The position numbers were made by a program, and so were the translations under genes. DNA of 64,000 nucleotides from JAWKIW01 sp046331175 (GTDB lineage: Bacteria; Actinomycetota; Acidimicrobiia; Acidimicrobiales; Acidimicrobilacustridaceae), in NCBI GenBank assembly GCA_046331175.1, contig JAXLRI010000009.1, positions 108,636 through 172,635 on the forward strand. The letters are read 5' to 3'. The notes under the pieces are model-generated. The model searched no databases. It was not told where the DNA came from and saw nothing but the letters and a program-made list of their open reading frames with translations. This document shows, piece after piece, positions 36,012 through 44,448 of this stretch. Every line of letters begins with the position of its first letter. Position 1 is the first letter of the stretch.

Positions 36012-37517
36012 CCCGTGGCAGGGGCAGTCCCACGACCGCTCCGCGCCGTTCCACTGCACCAGGCAGCCCAGGTGCGAGCAGCTCGCCTCCACCGCCAGGC
36101 GCTGGCCGTCGTCGCCGCAGCACACCGCCAGCGCCCGCCCGCCCACGGTGGTGACCCGGCCCTCACCGGGGGCCAGCTCGTCGAGCTCGTCGACGTCGGG
36201 GGCGGCGGCCGCCCGCAGCCGATCGCCGACGAAGTGGCCGGCCACGCCCACGTTGTCCTCGAGCAGCGCGCGCAGGGTTCCGGGCTGGGCCGGCAGCCGT
36301 GAGGGGTCGAACACCGAGGTCCACGGCCGCTCCTCGTCCTCGATGACCGCGGCGATGAGGTCGGCGGCCACGCCGGCGTGGCTGAAGCCCCACTTCTTGA
36401 ACCCGGTCGCCACGTGGATGCCCGGCGCGCTGTGCGGCATGGCCCCGATGAAGGGAACGTGGTCGGCGGTGACGTGGTCCTGGGCCGACCAGCGGGCGTC
36501 CACCGACACGACGTCGAACTGCTCGCGCACCCAGGCCTCGAGAGCGGCGTGGCGGGCCGGCGTGTCGGCCTCCTCGCCGACCCGGTGGCCCTCGCCGCCG
36601 AAGATGCCGACGGTCGAGCCGGCCCGCACCGGCCGGATGGAGCGACCGCTCCCGTCGACGCCGAGGTAGAGGCCGGCGGGGACCGGGTCGGCCAGCGTGG
36701 CCGCCAGCGCGTAGGAGCGGACGGGCTCGGAGCGGGCGAAGGCCAGGGACGGGTCGTAGAAGGGCAGCAGCGTGGCGACCACCACGATGGGCGCCTCGAT
36801 CCGGCCGCCGGCGGCGTGCAGCACGTGGGGCGGCCCGGTCTCGAGGGCGAGGATGCGGCAGCCCTCGACGATGCGCGTGCCGCCGGCGCGCAGGGCCCCG
36901 GCCAGGCCGACCAGCAGGCGGCGGGGGTCCACGTGGGCCTGGTCCTCGCACCGCACCGCGGCCGCCACCTCGTAGGGCAGGCCGGTGTCGACCGTCGCCG
37001 AGACGGGCAGGCCGGCCTTGGCCGCCGCGACCACCTCGGCCTCGACCTCGTCCACGGTGGCGGGGTCGGTCGTGTAGGTGAACGCCGGCAGCCGCTCCCA
37101 GCCGCAGTCGATGGCGTGGTCGGCGATCACCCGGCCCACGTGCTCGACCCCGGCCAGGTTGGCCTGGCCGTAGGCGCGGGCGGTCTCCTCGCCGTGACGG
37201 TCCTCGATCAGGTGGTACGTCTGGCCGTGCAGCGCGCTCACCTTCGCCGTCGACGAGGCGCTCACGCCCGACGCCACCGTCCTCGCCTCCACCACGACGA
37301 CGTCGCGCCCGGTCGCGGCCAGCGCCTCGGCCACGAGCAGGCCCGCCACCCCGGCACCCACCACCACGGCCTCGGCGCGTGTGGACCCCGGGTCGAGGAC
37401 CGACGACGACCCGGCGGCGAGCGGCTCGGTGGCCCCTCCCGTGCGACCGGCCACGTCGCCACCGCCCCGGGCGGCGAGGGACCAGTACGGCGGGGTGGAG
37501 CGGAGCGAGATCGGCAT
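35907..37517 (-). CDS. FAD-dependent oxidoreductase with C-terminal Rieske domain
   Basis: A 536-residue fusion. The N-terminal DAO-type flavoprotein has AVVVGAGVAGLLVAEALAATG near residue 50 and VSASSTAKVSALHG near the flavin. ATGFKKWGFSHAGVAADLIA is the C-terminal FAD-contact motif of the family. The last 90 residues are a Rieske [2Fe-2S] domain with CSHLGC and CPCHGSRF, giving two Cys and two His ligands. Similar bacterial fusions exist, but substrates are mostly unknown. Its 3' end overlaps the convergent MEDS-ATPase gene by 105 bases. Confidence 0.9.
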   Translation of the reverse strand: MPISLRSTPPYWSLAARGGGDVAGRTGGATEPLAAGSSSVLDPGSTRAEAVVVGAGVAGLLVAEALAATGRDVVVVEARTVASGVSASSTAKVSALHGQTYHLIEDRHGEETARAYGQANLAGVEHVGRVIADHAIDCGWERLPAFTYTTDPATVDEVEAEVVAAAKAGLPVSATVDTGLPYEVAAAVRCEDQAHVDPRRLLVGLAGALRAGGTRIVEGCRILALETGPPHVLHAAGGRIEAPIVVVATLLPFYDPSLAFARSEPVRSYALAATLADPVPAGLYLGVDGSGRSIRPVRAGSTVGIFGGEGHRVGEEADTPARHAALEAWVREQFDVVSVDARWSAQDHVTADHVPFIGAMPHSAPGIHVATGFKKWGFSHAGVAADLIAAVIEDEERPWTSVFDPSRLPAQPGTLRALLEDNVGVAGHFVGDRLRAAAAPDVDELDELAPGEGRVTTVGGRALAVCCGDDGQRLAVEASCSHLGCLVQWNGAERSWDCPCHGSRFEVDGAVITGPAVRPLRRVELEAEADGGAVGA

Positions 37518-37660
37518 CCCCGGTCGCTACCCGCAACGGCCGTCGCCGAGTCACCGTCGCCATGGTCGATCGTCGCCGTGGGGTGGGTAGGGGGCCGGCC
37601 AGCCGCGCCGGTGGGAGCCGGGTGCCGGCGGACCGAGGGCGGGCACGGGAGGAGGACGAG

Positions 37661-38785
37661 ATGGCCGAGGGAGCCGCCCGCGGACGGGCGAGGACCGAGG
37701 AGCGTGACCGCGGGACCACCGATCGGTGGTGGCCCGACGATCGCCGCTCGCGGTCCGACGACATCGAGGTCGTCGAGGACGGCCTGGACATCGATCCCGA
37801 GCTGGAGGTGCCGGCCGCCGACGTCGACCCGGCCGACCCCGACGAGCGCGCCCGGGGCCGGGCCGCCGACCGGCCGGCGGAGATCCCGGCGTCGGGCTGG
37901 CGGGACGTGCTGCGGCGCGTGCAGCGCGAGCTGCGCGACGACGACGTCTCGCTGACCGCGGCCGGGGTGGCCTTCTACGCCCTGCTGTCGCTGGTCCCGG
38001 CCATGGTGGCGGCGGTGTCGGTGTACGGCCTCGTGGCCAGCCCCGAGGACGTCTCGCGCCAGGTGGGCGAGCTGTCGTCGACCATGCCCGACGCCGCCCG
38101 CCAGGTGGTCACCGACCAGCTCACCCAGGTCACCTCGACCAGTCGGGCCGGCCTGTCGTTCGGGTTGATCGGCGGCGTGGCCCTCGCCCTGTGGAGCGCG
38201 TCGGCGGCCATGACCGCCCTCATGCGGGCGCTGTCGCGCGTGTTCGACGAGCACGAGGACCGGGGCCTGGTGAAGCTGCGGGGCCAGGCGGTGCTGCTGA
38301 CGGCGATCGGCATCGTGTTCGCCGTCGTGGTCATCGGCCTGCTCGCCGCCGTGCCGGCCCTGACCTCGCGGGCCGGGTGGGACGCGCTCGGCACGGTCCT
38401 CGACGTGGCCCGCTGGCCGTTGCTGTTCGTGGTCCTCGTGCTGTCGCTCGCCGCCCTCTACCGCTACGCCCCCGACCGGCAGCACCAGCGCTGGGGGTGG
38501 GCGACGTGGGGGTCGACGGTCGGTGCCGTGGTGTGGCTGGCCGCCTCGGCGCTCTTCTCGCTGTACGCCTCGCGGTTCGGCTCGTACGACAAGACCTACG
38601 GCTCGCTCGCCGGCGTGGTCGTGCTGATGCTGTGGCTGTACCTGAGCGCGTTCTGCGTCCTGCTGGGCGCCGAGGTCGACGCCGAGCTGGAGCACCAGAC
38701 CGCCCGGGACACCACGACGGGCCCCCCGGCCCCGCCCGGCGAGCGCGGCGCCCACGTGGCCGACACCGTCGGCACGTCGCCCTGA
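37661..38785 (+). CDS. YihY/UPF0761 family inner-membrane protein
   Basis: A 374-residue membrane protein of the YihY (formerly RNase BN-annotated) family. A charged N-terminal extension of about 85 residues precedes LTAAGVAFYALLSLVPAMVAAVSVYG, the hallmark first helix. Four or five further helices follow, with GGVALALWSASAAMTALMRALSRVFDEHEDR, YRYAPDRQHQRWGW and YGSLAGVVVLMLWLYLSAFCVLLGAEVDAELE. The role is uncertain; some relatives are considered transport or virulence factors. GGAGGAGG precedes ATG 37661. Confidence 0.93.
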   Translation: MAEGAARGRARTEERDRGTTDRWWPDDRRSRSDDIEVVEDGLDIDPELEVPAADVDPADPDERARGRAADRPAEIPASGWRDVLRRVQRELRDDDVSLTAAGVAFYALLSLVPAMVAAVSVYGLVASPEDVSRQVGELSSTMPDAARQVVTDQLTQVTSTSRAGLSFGLIGGVALALWSASAAMTALMRALSRVFDEHEDRGLVKLRGQAVLLTAIGIVFAVVVIGLLAAVPALTSRAGWDALGTVLDVARWPLLFVVLVLSLAALYRYAPDRQHQRWGWATWGSTVGAVVWLAASALFSLYASRFGSYDKTYGSLAGVVVLMLWLYLSAFCVLLGAEVDAELEHQTARDTTTGPPAPPGERGAHVADTVGTSP

Positions 38786-38808
38786 CCCCCTCGGTCGCCC
38801 CCGACCAC

Positions 38809-38898
38809 GACATGAACGTCGCCAGCCACATCAATGTCCCCAGCCACATGAACGTCGCCAGCCACATCAATGTCGCCAGCCACATGAACGTCGCCAGC
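38809..38898 (+). repeat. 18-base tandem repeat, five units
   Basis: Five head-to-tail units alternating ACATGAACGTCGCCAGC and ACATCAATGTCGCCAGC. ACATCAATGT is an inverted repeat of four plus two plus four. It lies in the convergent gap after the YihY gene and runs directly into the longer repeat. Rightward translation gives MNVASH/INVASH hexapeptides, but no SD or family supports a gene. Confidence 0.9.
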
Positions 38899-39147
38899 CA
38901 CCCTCACGGTGGCCCACGCCCTGAACGTCGGCCACGACCACGACATCAATGTCCTCAACCACCCCCACGGTGGCCCACGACCTGAACGTCGTCGGCCGAC
39001 ATGAATGTCGGCAGCCACATCGATGTCGCCAGCCACCCCCACGGTGGCCCACGACCTGAACGTCGTCGGCCGACATGCATGTCGGCAGCCACATCGATGT
39101 CGTCAACCACCCCCACGGTGGCCCACGACCTGAACGTCGTCGGCCGG
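38899..39147 (+). repeat. 61/74-base palindrome-rich tandem repeat
   Basis: Four units starting CACCC-C/T-CACGGTGGCCCACG: one of 61 bases (38899), two of 74 bases (38960 and 39034) and a partial 40-base unit (39108). Each full unit has a GCCACC...GGTGGC hairpin and a GACAT-NN-ATGTC palindrome; that at 39069-39086 (GCCGACATG/CATGTCGGC) is perfect. The array fills the gap between the convergent YihY and HD-GYP genes and ends six bases before the HD-GYP stop. Confidence 0.9.
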
Positions 39148-39152
39148 CGCGG

Positions 39153-40751
39153 CTACGCGGGGCGGTCGATGAGGTGGTGCTCGAGCGCGAACAGGGTGAG
39201 GCCGGCTCGGCTGCGGCAGCCCGTCTTGTCGTAGACGTGGGCCACGTGGTGGGCGACGGTCTTGGGGGTGATGCCGAGCGCGGCGGCCACCTCCTTGTTC
39301 GACGACCCCGCGGCCACCAGCCGGACGACGTCGACCTCGCGATCGGTGAGCCCGCTCGGCCGCACGGCGGGCGGCGCCGCCAGCGCCTCGCCACCGAGGG
39401 CCTCGAGCACGGCCGAGGTCGCCTGGCGGTCGAGGCGGCCGGCGGCGACCTCGTCGACCAGCACGGCCCGGGCCGCGTCGAGGGTGTGGGCCGGGCGGTG
39501 CGGTCGAGCCGAGCGCAGGGCCACGGCGCCGTCGGCGGCGGCGAGGATGCGAGCGGCCGGTCCGAGGGCATCGCCGGCGAGCCCGCGGTGGTAGCCGCTG
39601 CCGTCGAGCCGCTCGTGGGTGGCGCCGGCCACCGCGGCCAGCGGCGCGAGCAACGGGCTCGACGACAGGATCCGGTCGGTCTCCCAGGCGTGGAAGCGGA
39701 CCCGGTCGACCTCGGGCCCGTGCAGCGCCCGGGGCGCCTCCCACAGACCGGTGGGCACCGCGACGATGCCGAGGTCGTGCAGCAGGGCGGCCCGCCGCAG
39801 CCCGGCGAGGCCGAGGCCGCCGGTGGCACCGTCGCCCGAGAGACCGGCGGCATCGGCGGCGGCCACGACCAGGTCGGCCACCGCCTCGGCGTGACCGGTG
39901 AACCACGGCGACTTGAGGTCGGCGAAGCGCCCGAAGGCCAGGGCCACGTCGTCGAGCTGGGCCGGGGAGATGCGGGCGTGGGGCTCGGGCTCGGCGTCGA
40001 GGAGCCGCTCCCAGGGCGACGTGCGCGGGTCGTCGACGAGGTCGAAGAGGTCGCCGGCATCGGCGAGGAAGGCGTCGACCGCGGTCGGGTCGAGGTGGGC
40101 GCCGCGCCGGGCCCGCAGCTCGGCGACGGCGCCACCGCGGCCCTGACGCTGGCGGAACAGCTCGGCGACGTAGGCGACCTCGACGATGCGGGCCACCAGG
40201 GAGATGTCCTCCCCGGCCCGGCCGGACGGTCCCCCGTGGCCGTCCCACCGCTCGAAGGCGTCCGAGGTCACCGTGACCGCCCCGGCCGGCACCGGGAGCA
40301 GCGCCGCCAGCCGCTCGGCGGCGTCGCACTGGGCGGCGTCGTGGCGGGCCGCCGCCGCCGGGCCGTCGCCCAGCAGCGCCCCGACCGCCGCCGCCCGCTC
40401 GGCCGGGGGAGCGTGGGCGGCCAGCCGCTCCTGCACCAGGGCGACGGCCTGTTCGGGTCGGCCGAAGTCGACCTCGGCCATCACCGAGCGCAGCCCCACG
40501 TCGTCACCGGCCCCGAAGTCGCGCGCCTCCTCGACGGCGAAGCCGGTGCAGCCCATGTGGCGGAGCAGCCCGCCGATCACCACGTCGGCGACGAGGGCGT
40601 CGCCGCCGAAGCGCTCGGCGAGCGCCCCGGCGGTGACCGCCAGCCGCACGGTGGACTCGGCGGCGAACCCGTCCGCCGCGTCGCAGGCGAGGGACAGGCT
40701 GCCGAGCACCTCGACGAGGCGCACGGTCGGACCGGCGGGGTCGGAGCCCAT
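39153..40751 (-). CDS. HD-GYP-type regulator with LuxR DNA-binding domain
   Basis: A 532-residue protein. Residues about 290-440 are an HD-GYP-type domain: GHAEAVADLVVAAADAAGL, RRAALLHDLGIVAVPTGLW, FHAWETDRIL, ATHERLDGSGYHRGLAGD and ARILAAADG. It matches the HD-GYP family of c-di-GMP phosphodiesterases closely, though the GYP is GSGYH-RG. Residues 460-525 are a LuxR/FixJ helix-turn-helix (LTDREVDVVRLVAAGSSNKEVAAALGITPKTVAHHV). The N-terminal 290 residues appear to hold a degenerate second HD-like domain. It may link a second messenger to transcription. Confidence 0.88.
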   Translation of the reverse strand: MGSDPAGPTVRLVEVLGSLSLACDAADGFAAESTVRLAVTAGALAERFGGDALVADVVIGGLLRHMGCTGFAVEEARDFGAGDDVGLRSVMAEVDFGRPEQAVALVQERLAAHAPPAERAAAVGALLGDGPAAAARHDAAQCDAAERLAALLPVPAGAVTVTSDAFERWDGHGGPSGRAGEDISLVARIVEVAYVAELFRQRQGRGGAVAELRARRGAHLDPTAVDAFLADAGDLFDLVDDPRTSPWERLLDAEPEPHARISPAQLDDVALAFGRFADLKSPWFTGHAEAVADLVVAAADAAGLSGDGATGGLGLAGLRRAALLHDLGIVAVPTGLWEAPRALHGPEVDRVRFHAWETDRILSSSPLLAPLAAVAGATHERLDGSGYHRGLAGDALGPAARILAAADGAVALRSARPHRPAHTLDAARAVLVDEVAAGRLDRQATSAVLEALGGEALAAPPAVRPSGLTDREVDVVRLVAAGSSNKEVAAALGITPKTVAHHVAHVYDKTGCRSRAGLTLFALEHHLIDRPA

Positions 40752-40780
40752 GGGCGCCAGCCTCGCGCGGGATGCCGGAC

Positions 40781-41260
40781 TCAGGTCCGGAAGACCTCGA
40801 CGAGGGTGGCGGTGTCGACGAAGGGGCGGTAGCGGACGGCCCGGCCGTCGCGCACGGTCCAGTGGTGGATCTCCTCCAGCTGGGCCCGCTTGCCGGTCGT
40901 GCGGTGGGACAGGTCGAGGCGCAGCTCGACCAGCACGACGTCACCGTCGACGTGGAAGGCCCGGGGCTCGAACACGTGGAACTCCAGCTCGGCGACGCCG
41001 GAGAAGTAGTGCAGGGCGGCGTCGTGGCCCCGGCCGTGGTGCAGCATGGGGACCCGCTCGGCGCCGGGGGCGTCGACCTGGATCGACCAGTCGACGTCGG
41101 GGTCGAGGAGGGTCAGCAGGCCGGGGATGTCCCCCTGCCCGAAGGCGGCGTAGAGGCCCTGGACGACCTCGAGCGGCGACGCCGCCTCGGGGCCGGCGGT
41201 GGCGACGGCGGCGGTCGGAGCGGTGGTCGGAGCGGTGGTCTGAGCGGTGGTGTCGGTCAT
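40781..41260 (-). CDS. SnoaL-like polyketide-cyclase-fold protein
   Basis: A 159-residue protein with a Thr/Ala/Pro repeat N-terminus (TTAQTTAPTTAP, from a 12-base DNA repeat). The SnoaL-like fold follows: EVVQGLYAAFGQGDIPGLLTLLDPDVDWSIQV, LHHGRGHDAALHYFSGVAELEF and a terminal IHHWTVRDGRAVRYRPFVDTA. The pattern GLYAAFGQGD is typical of SnoaL-like family proteins of unknown ligand. It ends 30 bases upstream of the HD-GYP start, so both may be co-transcribed. Confidence 0.8.
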   Translation of the reverse strand: MTDTTAQTTAPTTAPTAAVATAGPEAASPLEVVQGLYAAFGQGDIPGLLTLLDPDVDWSIQVDAPGAERVPMLHHGRGHDAALHYFSGVAELEFHVFEPRAFHVDGDVVLVELRLDLSHRTTGKRAQLEEIHHWTVRDGRAVRYRPFVDTATLVEVFRT

Positions 41261-41294
41261 GGAGCCACCCTCACCCGGCCGGGGCGACGACCAC

Positions 41295-41312
41295 ATCGGC
41301 AAGATTGCCGAT
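41295..41312. promoter_or_regulatory. Inverted repeat upstream of the SnoaL-like gene
   Basis: ATCGGCAA and TTGCCGAT are perfect arms around two bases, 35 bases before the start codon at 41260. Position and symmetry suit an operator for a dimeric repressor; no cognate regulator is identified. Confidence 0.5.
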
Positions 41313-41338
41313 GCGCGCCACCTGCACGTCGGCCCGAC

Positions 41339-41392
41339 CACGACATCGATGTCGCCAGCCACCCCCACGGTGGCCCACGACCTGAACGTCGG
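41339..41392 (+). repeat. Dispersed single copy of the 74-base repeat
   Basis: Contains CGACATCGATGTCG (a perfect palindrome, 41341-41354), then CACCCCCACGGTGGCCCACG and CCTGAACGTCGG, as in the array at 38899-39147. It lies between DUF2277 and the SnoaL-like gene, so the two repeat loci bracket the HD-GYP/SnoaL pair. Confidence 0.85.
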
Positions 41393-41414
41393 CCCGGCTG
41401 ACGGCGGCGCCGCG

Positions 41415-41681
41415 TCAGGCCCGCACGGGACGGCCCTCGCGGGCCAGGCGGCGCAGCGGCGGCTCGGTGGGCGGCGGCTGGCGGCGGGGCGGCAGATCGG
41501 CGAGCAGGTCGGCGGTGATGGCGGCCACCGCCTGCACGGCCTCCTCGAAGCGGGCCTCGTTGGCCGCCGACGGCTTGGTCATGCCGCTGACCTTGCGCAC
41601 GTACTGGCGGGCGGCGGCCTCGATCTCGTCGGGGCTGGCCGGCGGCTCGAGGCCGCGCAGGATGGTGATGTTCCGGCACAT
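41415..41681 (-). CDS. DUF2277 family protein
   Basis: An 88-residue protein starting MCRNITILRGLEPPASPDEIEAAARQYVRKVSGMTKPS, which matches the DUF2277 signature (MCRNI, EPPA, A-Q-VRK-SG-KPS). The family is small, soluble and of unknown function. The C-terminus is extended by a Pro/Arg-rich tail. GGGAGGG precedes ATG 41681. Confidence 0.88.
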   Translation of the reverse strand: MCRNITILRGLEPPASPDEIEAAARQYVRKVSGMTKPSAANEARFEEAVQAVAAITADLLADLPPRRQPPPTEPPLRRLAREGRPVRA

Positions 41682-41828
41682 GGTCGCCCTCCCGGCGGTG
41701 CTCGTCGGACCGCTCGTCCGGCTGCTGTTCCGACGCCTCTGACGAGTATCGCCGCCGCCGGGCCGCCGCGCACGGGGTGAGGCAGACTTCACGGCCTGCC
41801 GACCGCGCTCGCCCCGAAGGAGCCCGAG

Positions 41829-43424
41829 GTGCCCGACCGCCCCAACATCGTCCTGATCGTCACCGACGAGGAGCGCTACCACCTCCCGCCCGTCGACGGC
41901 CTCACGCTGCCGGCCCACGAGCGGCTGGCCGCCGCCGGCGTGTCGTTCACCAGCTACTACGCCGCCGCCGCCATGTGCAGCTCGTCGCGCTCGGTCATCT
42001 ACACGGGTCGGCACATGCCCATCACCGAGATCCACGACAACGACAACATGCCCTACGTCGACCCCCTCGACCCGGGCCTGGGCACCATCGGCACCATGCT
42101 GCGGTCGGCCGGCTACTTCACGACCTACCAGGGCAAGTGGCACCTCTCGAAGCTGTACGCGCAGCCCGGCGACCCGCCCACCACCGACGCCCTCGAGCCC
42201 TACGGCTTCTCCGAGTGGAACGACTGGGGCGACATCGACGGCGGCGCCTGGGCCGGCCTGCGGGTCGACCCCGTCATCGCCGGCCAGGCCGTGAAGTGGC
42301 TGCGGGAGCGGGCGCCGATCGTCGGCGCCGACCAGCCGTGGTTCATGGCCGTCAACTTCGTGAACCCCCACGACATCATGAGCTTCGACTTCGGCGGCGA
42401 GCCCACGATCGCCCTCCCGCCGAACCTCGCCCACGCGGTGGCCACCAAGCCGCCGGCGCCCGTCCCCGTCTACCAGCGCTCCTGGGACCCCGACCTGCCG
42501 GCGACGCTCGGCGACGACCTCGCCGGCGCCGCCCCGGCGGTGCGCGAGTACGCCGAGATCATGGACGAGACGTTCGGGCCGGTCGCCGGCGACGAGCACT
42601 GGCGGGCCGCCCTCGACTTCTACGTGAACTGCGTGCGCGACGTCGACCGCAGCATCGACCTGGTGCTCGACGCCATCGCCGCGTCGGGCCAGGCGGACCG
42701 CACGGTCGTGGTCTTCACCGCCGACCACGGCGACCTCGTCGGGTCCCACGGGCTGCGCCAGAAGGGCAACCTCGTCTACGACGAGAACTTCCACGTGCCG
42801 CTGATCGTGTGCCACCCCGACGCCACGCCCGGCACCGAGACCACCGCGCTGGCCTCGGCCGTCGACCTCGTGCCGACGCTGCTCGACATGGCCGGCGTCG
42901 ACACGGCGGCGGGCGAGGCCGCGGTGCCGGACCTGCCCGACCTGCCCGGCCGCTCGCTGGTGCCGGCCCTCGACGGCGGCGAGGTGCGCGACGGCGTGCT
43001 CACCGCGGTCGAGGCGGTCACCTACCTCGACGCCGGCTTCTGGCATCACTTCTCCGATCCCGACGTGGCCGACAAGGTCATGTCCGGCGAGCTGCGCCCC
43101 GACTGGCGCAAGCGCGGCTTCCTGCGCGGCCTCACCGACCACCGCTACACGTTCGGCCGCTACTTCTCGCCGCTCGAACCCAACCGGCCGTCCGACGTCG
43201 ACGCCCTGTTCGCCGCCAACGACGTCGTCCTCTACGACCGTGAGGCCGACCCCGGCGAGACCACCAACCTGGCCGACGACCCCGAGCAGCGGCCGCTGGT
43301 CGCCGAGATGAGCGCCCGCCTCGAGGCGTTGATCACCGACGAGATCGGCGACGACACCCGGGCCTGGGTCACCGAGCGGCCCCAGCTGCTCGGGTGGCCC
43401 ACCTGGCACGGCGACACGCGGTGA
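41829..43424 (+). CDS. Sulfatase-family enzyme with atypical CSSSR motif
   Basis: A 531-residue alkaline-phosphatase-superfamily sulfatase. It begins PNIVLIVTDEERY with the metal-binding Asp. The active-site Cys50 lies in CSSSRSVIYTGRH; sulfatases normally read C/S-x-P/A-x-R, with Cys converted to formylglycine, so Ser replaces Pro at position three. Further motifs are TYQGKWHLSKL, FTADHGDLVGSHGL and the C-terminal LYDREADPGETTNLADDP. The enzyme could act on sulfate or phosphonate esters. GTG 41829 follows AAGGAG. The stop overlaps the methyltransferase start (GTGA). Confidence 0.9.
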   Translation: MPDRPNIVLIVTDEERYHLPPVDGLTLPAHERLAAAGVSFTSYYAAAAMCSSSRSVIYTGRHMPITEIHDNDNMPYVDPLDPGLGTIGTMLRSAGYFTTYQGKWHLSKLYAQPGDPPTTDALEPYGFSEWNDWGDIDGGAWAGLRVDPVIAGQAVKWLRERAPIVGADQPWFMAVNFVNPHDIMSFDFGGEPTIALPPNLAHAVATKPPAPVPVYQRSWDPDLPATLGDDLAGAAPAVREYAEIMDETFGPVAGDEHWRAALDFYVNCVRDVDRSIDLVLDAIAASGQADRTVVVFTADHGDLVGSHGLRQKGNLVYDENFHVPLIVCHPDATPGTETTALASAVDLVPTLLDMAGVDTAAGEAAVPDLPDLPGRSLVPALDGGEVRDGVLTAVEAVTYLDAGFWHHFSDPDVADKVMSGELRPDWRKRGFLRGLTDHRYTFGRYFSPLEPNRPSDVDALFAANDVVLYDREADPGETTNLADDPEQRPLVAEMSARLEALITDEIGDDTRAWVTERPQLLGWPTWHGDTR

Positions 43425-44248
43425 GCCCGGCGGTCGCCACCGGCGGCCACGACGACGGCCCGGACCACGACGACGCACGGCCCGACGCCGACGCCGCCCG
43501 GCTGGCCGACCACCGCGACCTGTGGGCGGCGGTCAACGCCCAGTTCACCGACGAGGCCGCCGCCGAGCGATGGGCCGCGCCGGGGCTCGAGTGGGGCCTG
43601 TTCCGGCGACCGGAGGCCGAGGTCGGCGCCCTCGGCGACGTGGCCGGCCTCGACGTCGTCGAGCTGGGCTGCGGCACCGCCTTCGTGTCGGCGGCCCTCA
43701 CCCGCGCCGGCGCACGCGTGGTCGCCGTCGACCTGAGCCACCACCAGCTGTTGACCGTCCGGCGCCTGCACCACGAGACGGGCACCGCGTTCGCCGTGGT
43801 CGAGGCCGACGGCGAGCGGGTCCCGCTGGCCGATCGCTGCGCCGACCTCGTCGTCAGCGAGTACGGCGCCGCCCCGTGGTGCGACCCCGTGCGGTGGCTG
43901 GCCGAGGCCGCCCGCCTGCTCCGCCCGGGCGGCCGCCTCGCCTTCCTCACCAACAGCGTGCTGGCCGGGCTGTGCGTCCCCGCCGAGGGTGGCGTGGCCG
44001 GCGACCGCCTGCTGCGCTCGCTGCCCGACCTGCGCCGCATCCACTGGCCCGGGGGCGGCACCGAGCACCACCCCGGCCACGGCGAGTGGATCGCCCTGCT
44101 GCGGGCCGCCGGCTTCGTGGTCGACGGGCTCGTCGAGCTGCTCCCGCCCGCCGACGTCGACGACCCCGACTGGTACGAGATCGTCTCGGCCGACTGGGCC
44201 GCCCGCTGGCCCGCCGAAGACCTCTGGCTCGCCCACCGCGCCGGCTGA
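43421..44248 (+). CDS. Class I SAM-dependent methyltransferase
   Basis: A 275-residue Rossmann-type methyltransferase. Motif I is VVELGCGTAFVSAAL. The acidic residue of motif II is in RVVAVDLSHHQL. The post-I region is GERVPLADRCADLVVSEYGAAPW and motif III is ARLLRPGGRLAFLTNS. It resembles small-molecule methyltransferases; the substrate is unknown. The N-terminal 25 residues are Asp/His-rich. Its GTG overlaps the sulfatase stop, so the two are co-translated. Confidence 0.9.
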   Translation: MSPAVATGGHDDGPDHDDARPDADAARLADHRDLWAAVNAQFTDEAAAERWAAPGLEWGLFRRPEAEVGALGDVAGLDVVELGCGTAFVSAALTRAGARVVAVDLSHHQLLTVRRLHHETGTAFAVVEADGERVPLADRCADLVVSEYGAAPWCDPVRWLAEAARLLRPGGRLAFLTNSVLAGLCVPAEGGVAGDRLLRSLPDLRRIHWPGGGTEHHPGHGEWIALLRAAGFVVDGLVELLPPADVDDPDWYEIVSADWAARWPAEDLWLAHRAG

Positions 44249-44330
44249 CCGACCGCCAGGCTGCGTCGATCGGGGGCTGATCGGCGGCCGTCGCCCGCGG
44301 CACCACCTCATGACGGCGGTCGACGACGGC

Positions 44331-44448
44331 GCGCGTACCCCGCTGGTCGTACGCGGGATAGAGACCAGGGAGGGATGCCGCGGCGACCCGTTCCGCGGTC
44401 TCCTGGGTGCAGGCCGAAGGACGGCCTGGAACCGAAGGAGGAACCACC
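44331..44448 (+). ncRNA. Candidate structured leader, copy 1
   Basis: The 76 bases 44331-44406 recur at 44872-44947 at the same distance from a start codon (118 and 117 bases). Predicted fold: CGCGTAC (44332-44338) pairs with GTACGCG (44349-44355). The 10-base loop is identical in both copies and contains CTGGTC, which is complementary to GACCAG at 44363-44368, giving an H-type pseudoknot. A second hairpin (CCGCGG 44378 and 44393) and a third (CAGGCC/GGCCTG, 44410-44428) lie before the SD. It may be a cis-regulatory RNA. The fold is inferred, not computed. Confidence 0.55.

Noticed and set aside
38809..39147. CRISPR-like array
   Set aside because: Units are directly adjacent with no unique spacers of constant length, and no cas genes are near.
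38811..39234. Possible repetitive protein with MNVASH/INVASH hexapeptides
   Set aside because: No SD, the following 74-base units break the frame, and the region lies between convergent genes; a DNA-level repeat explains it better.
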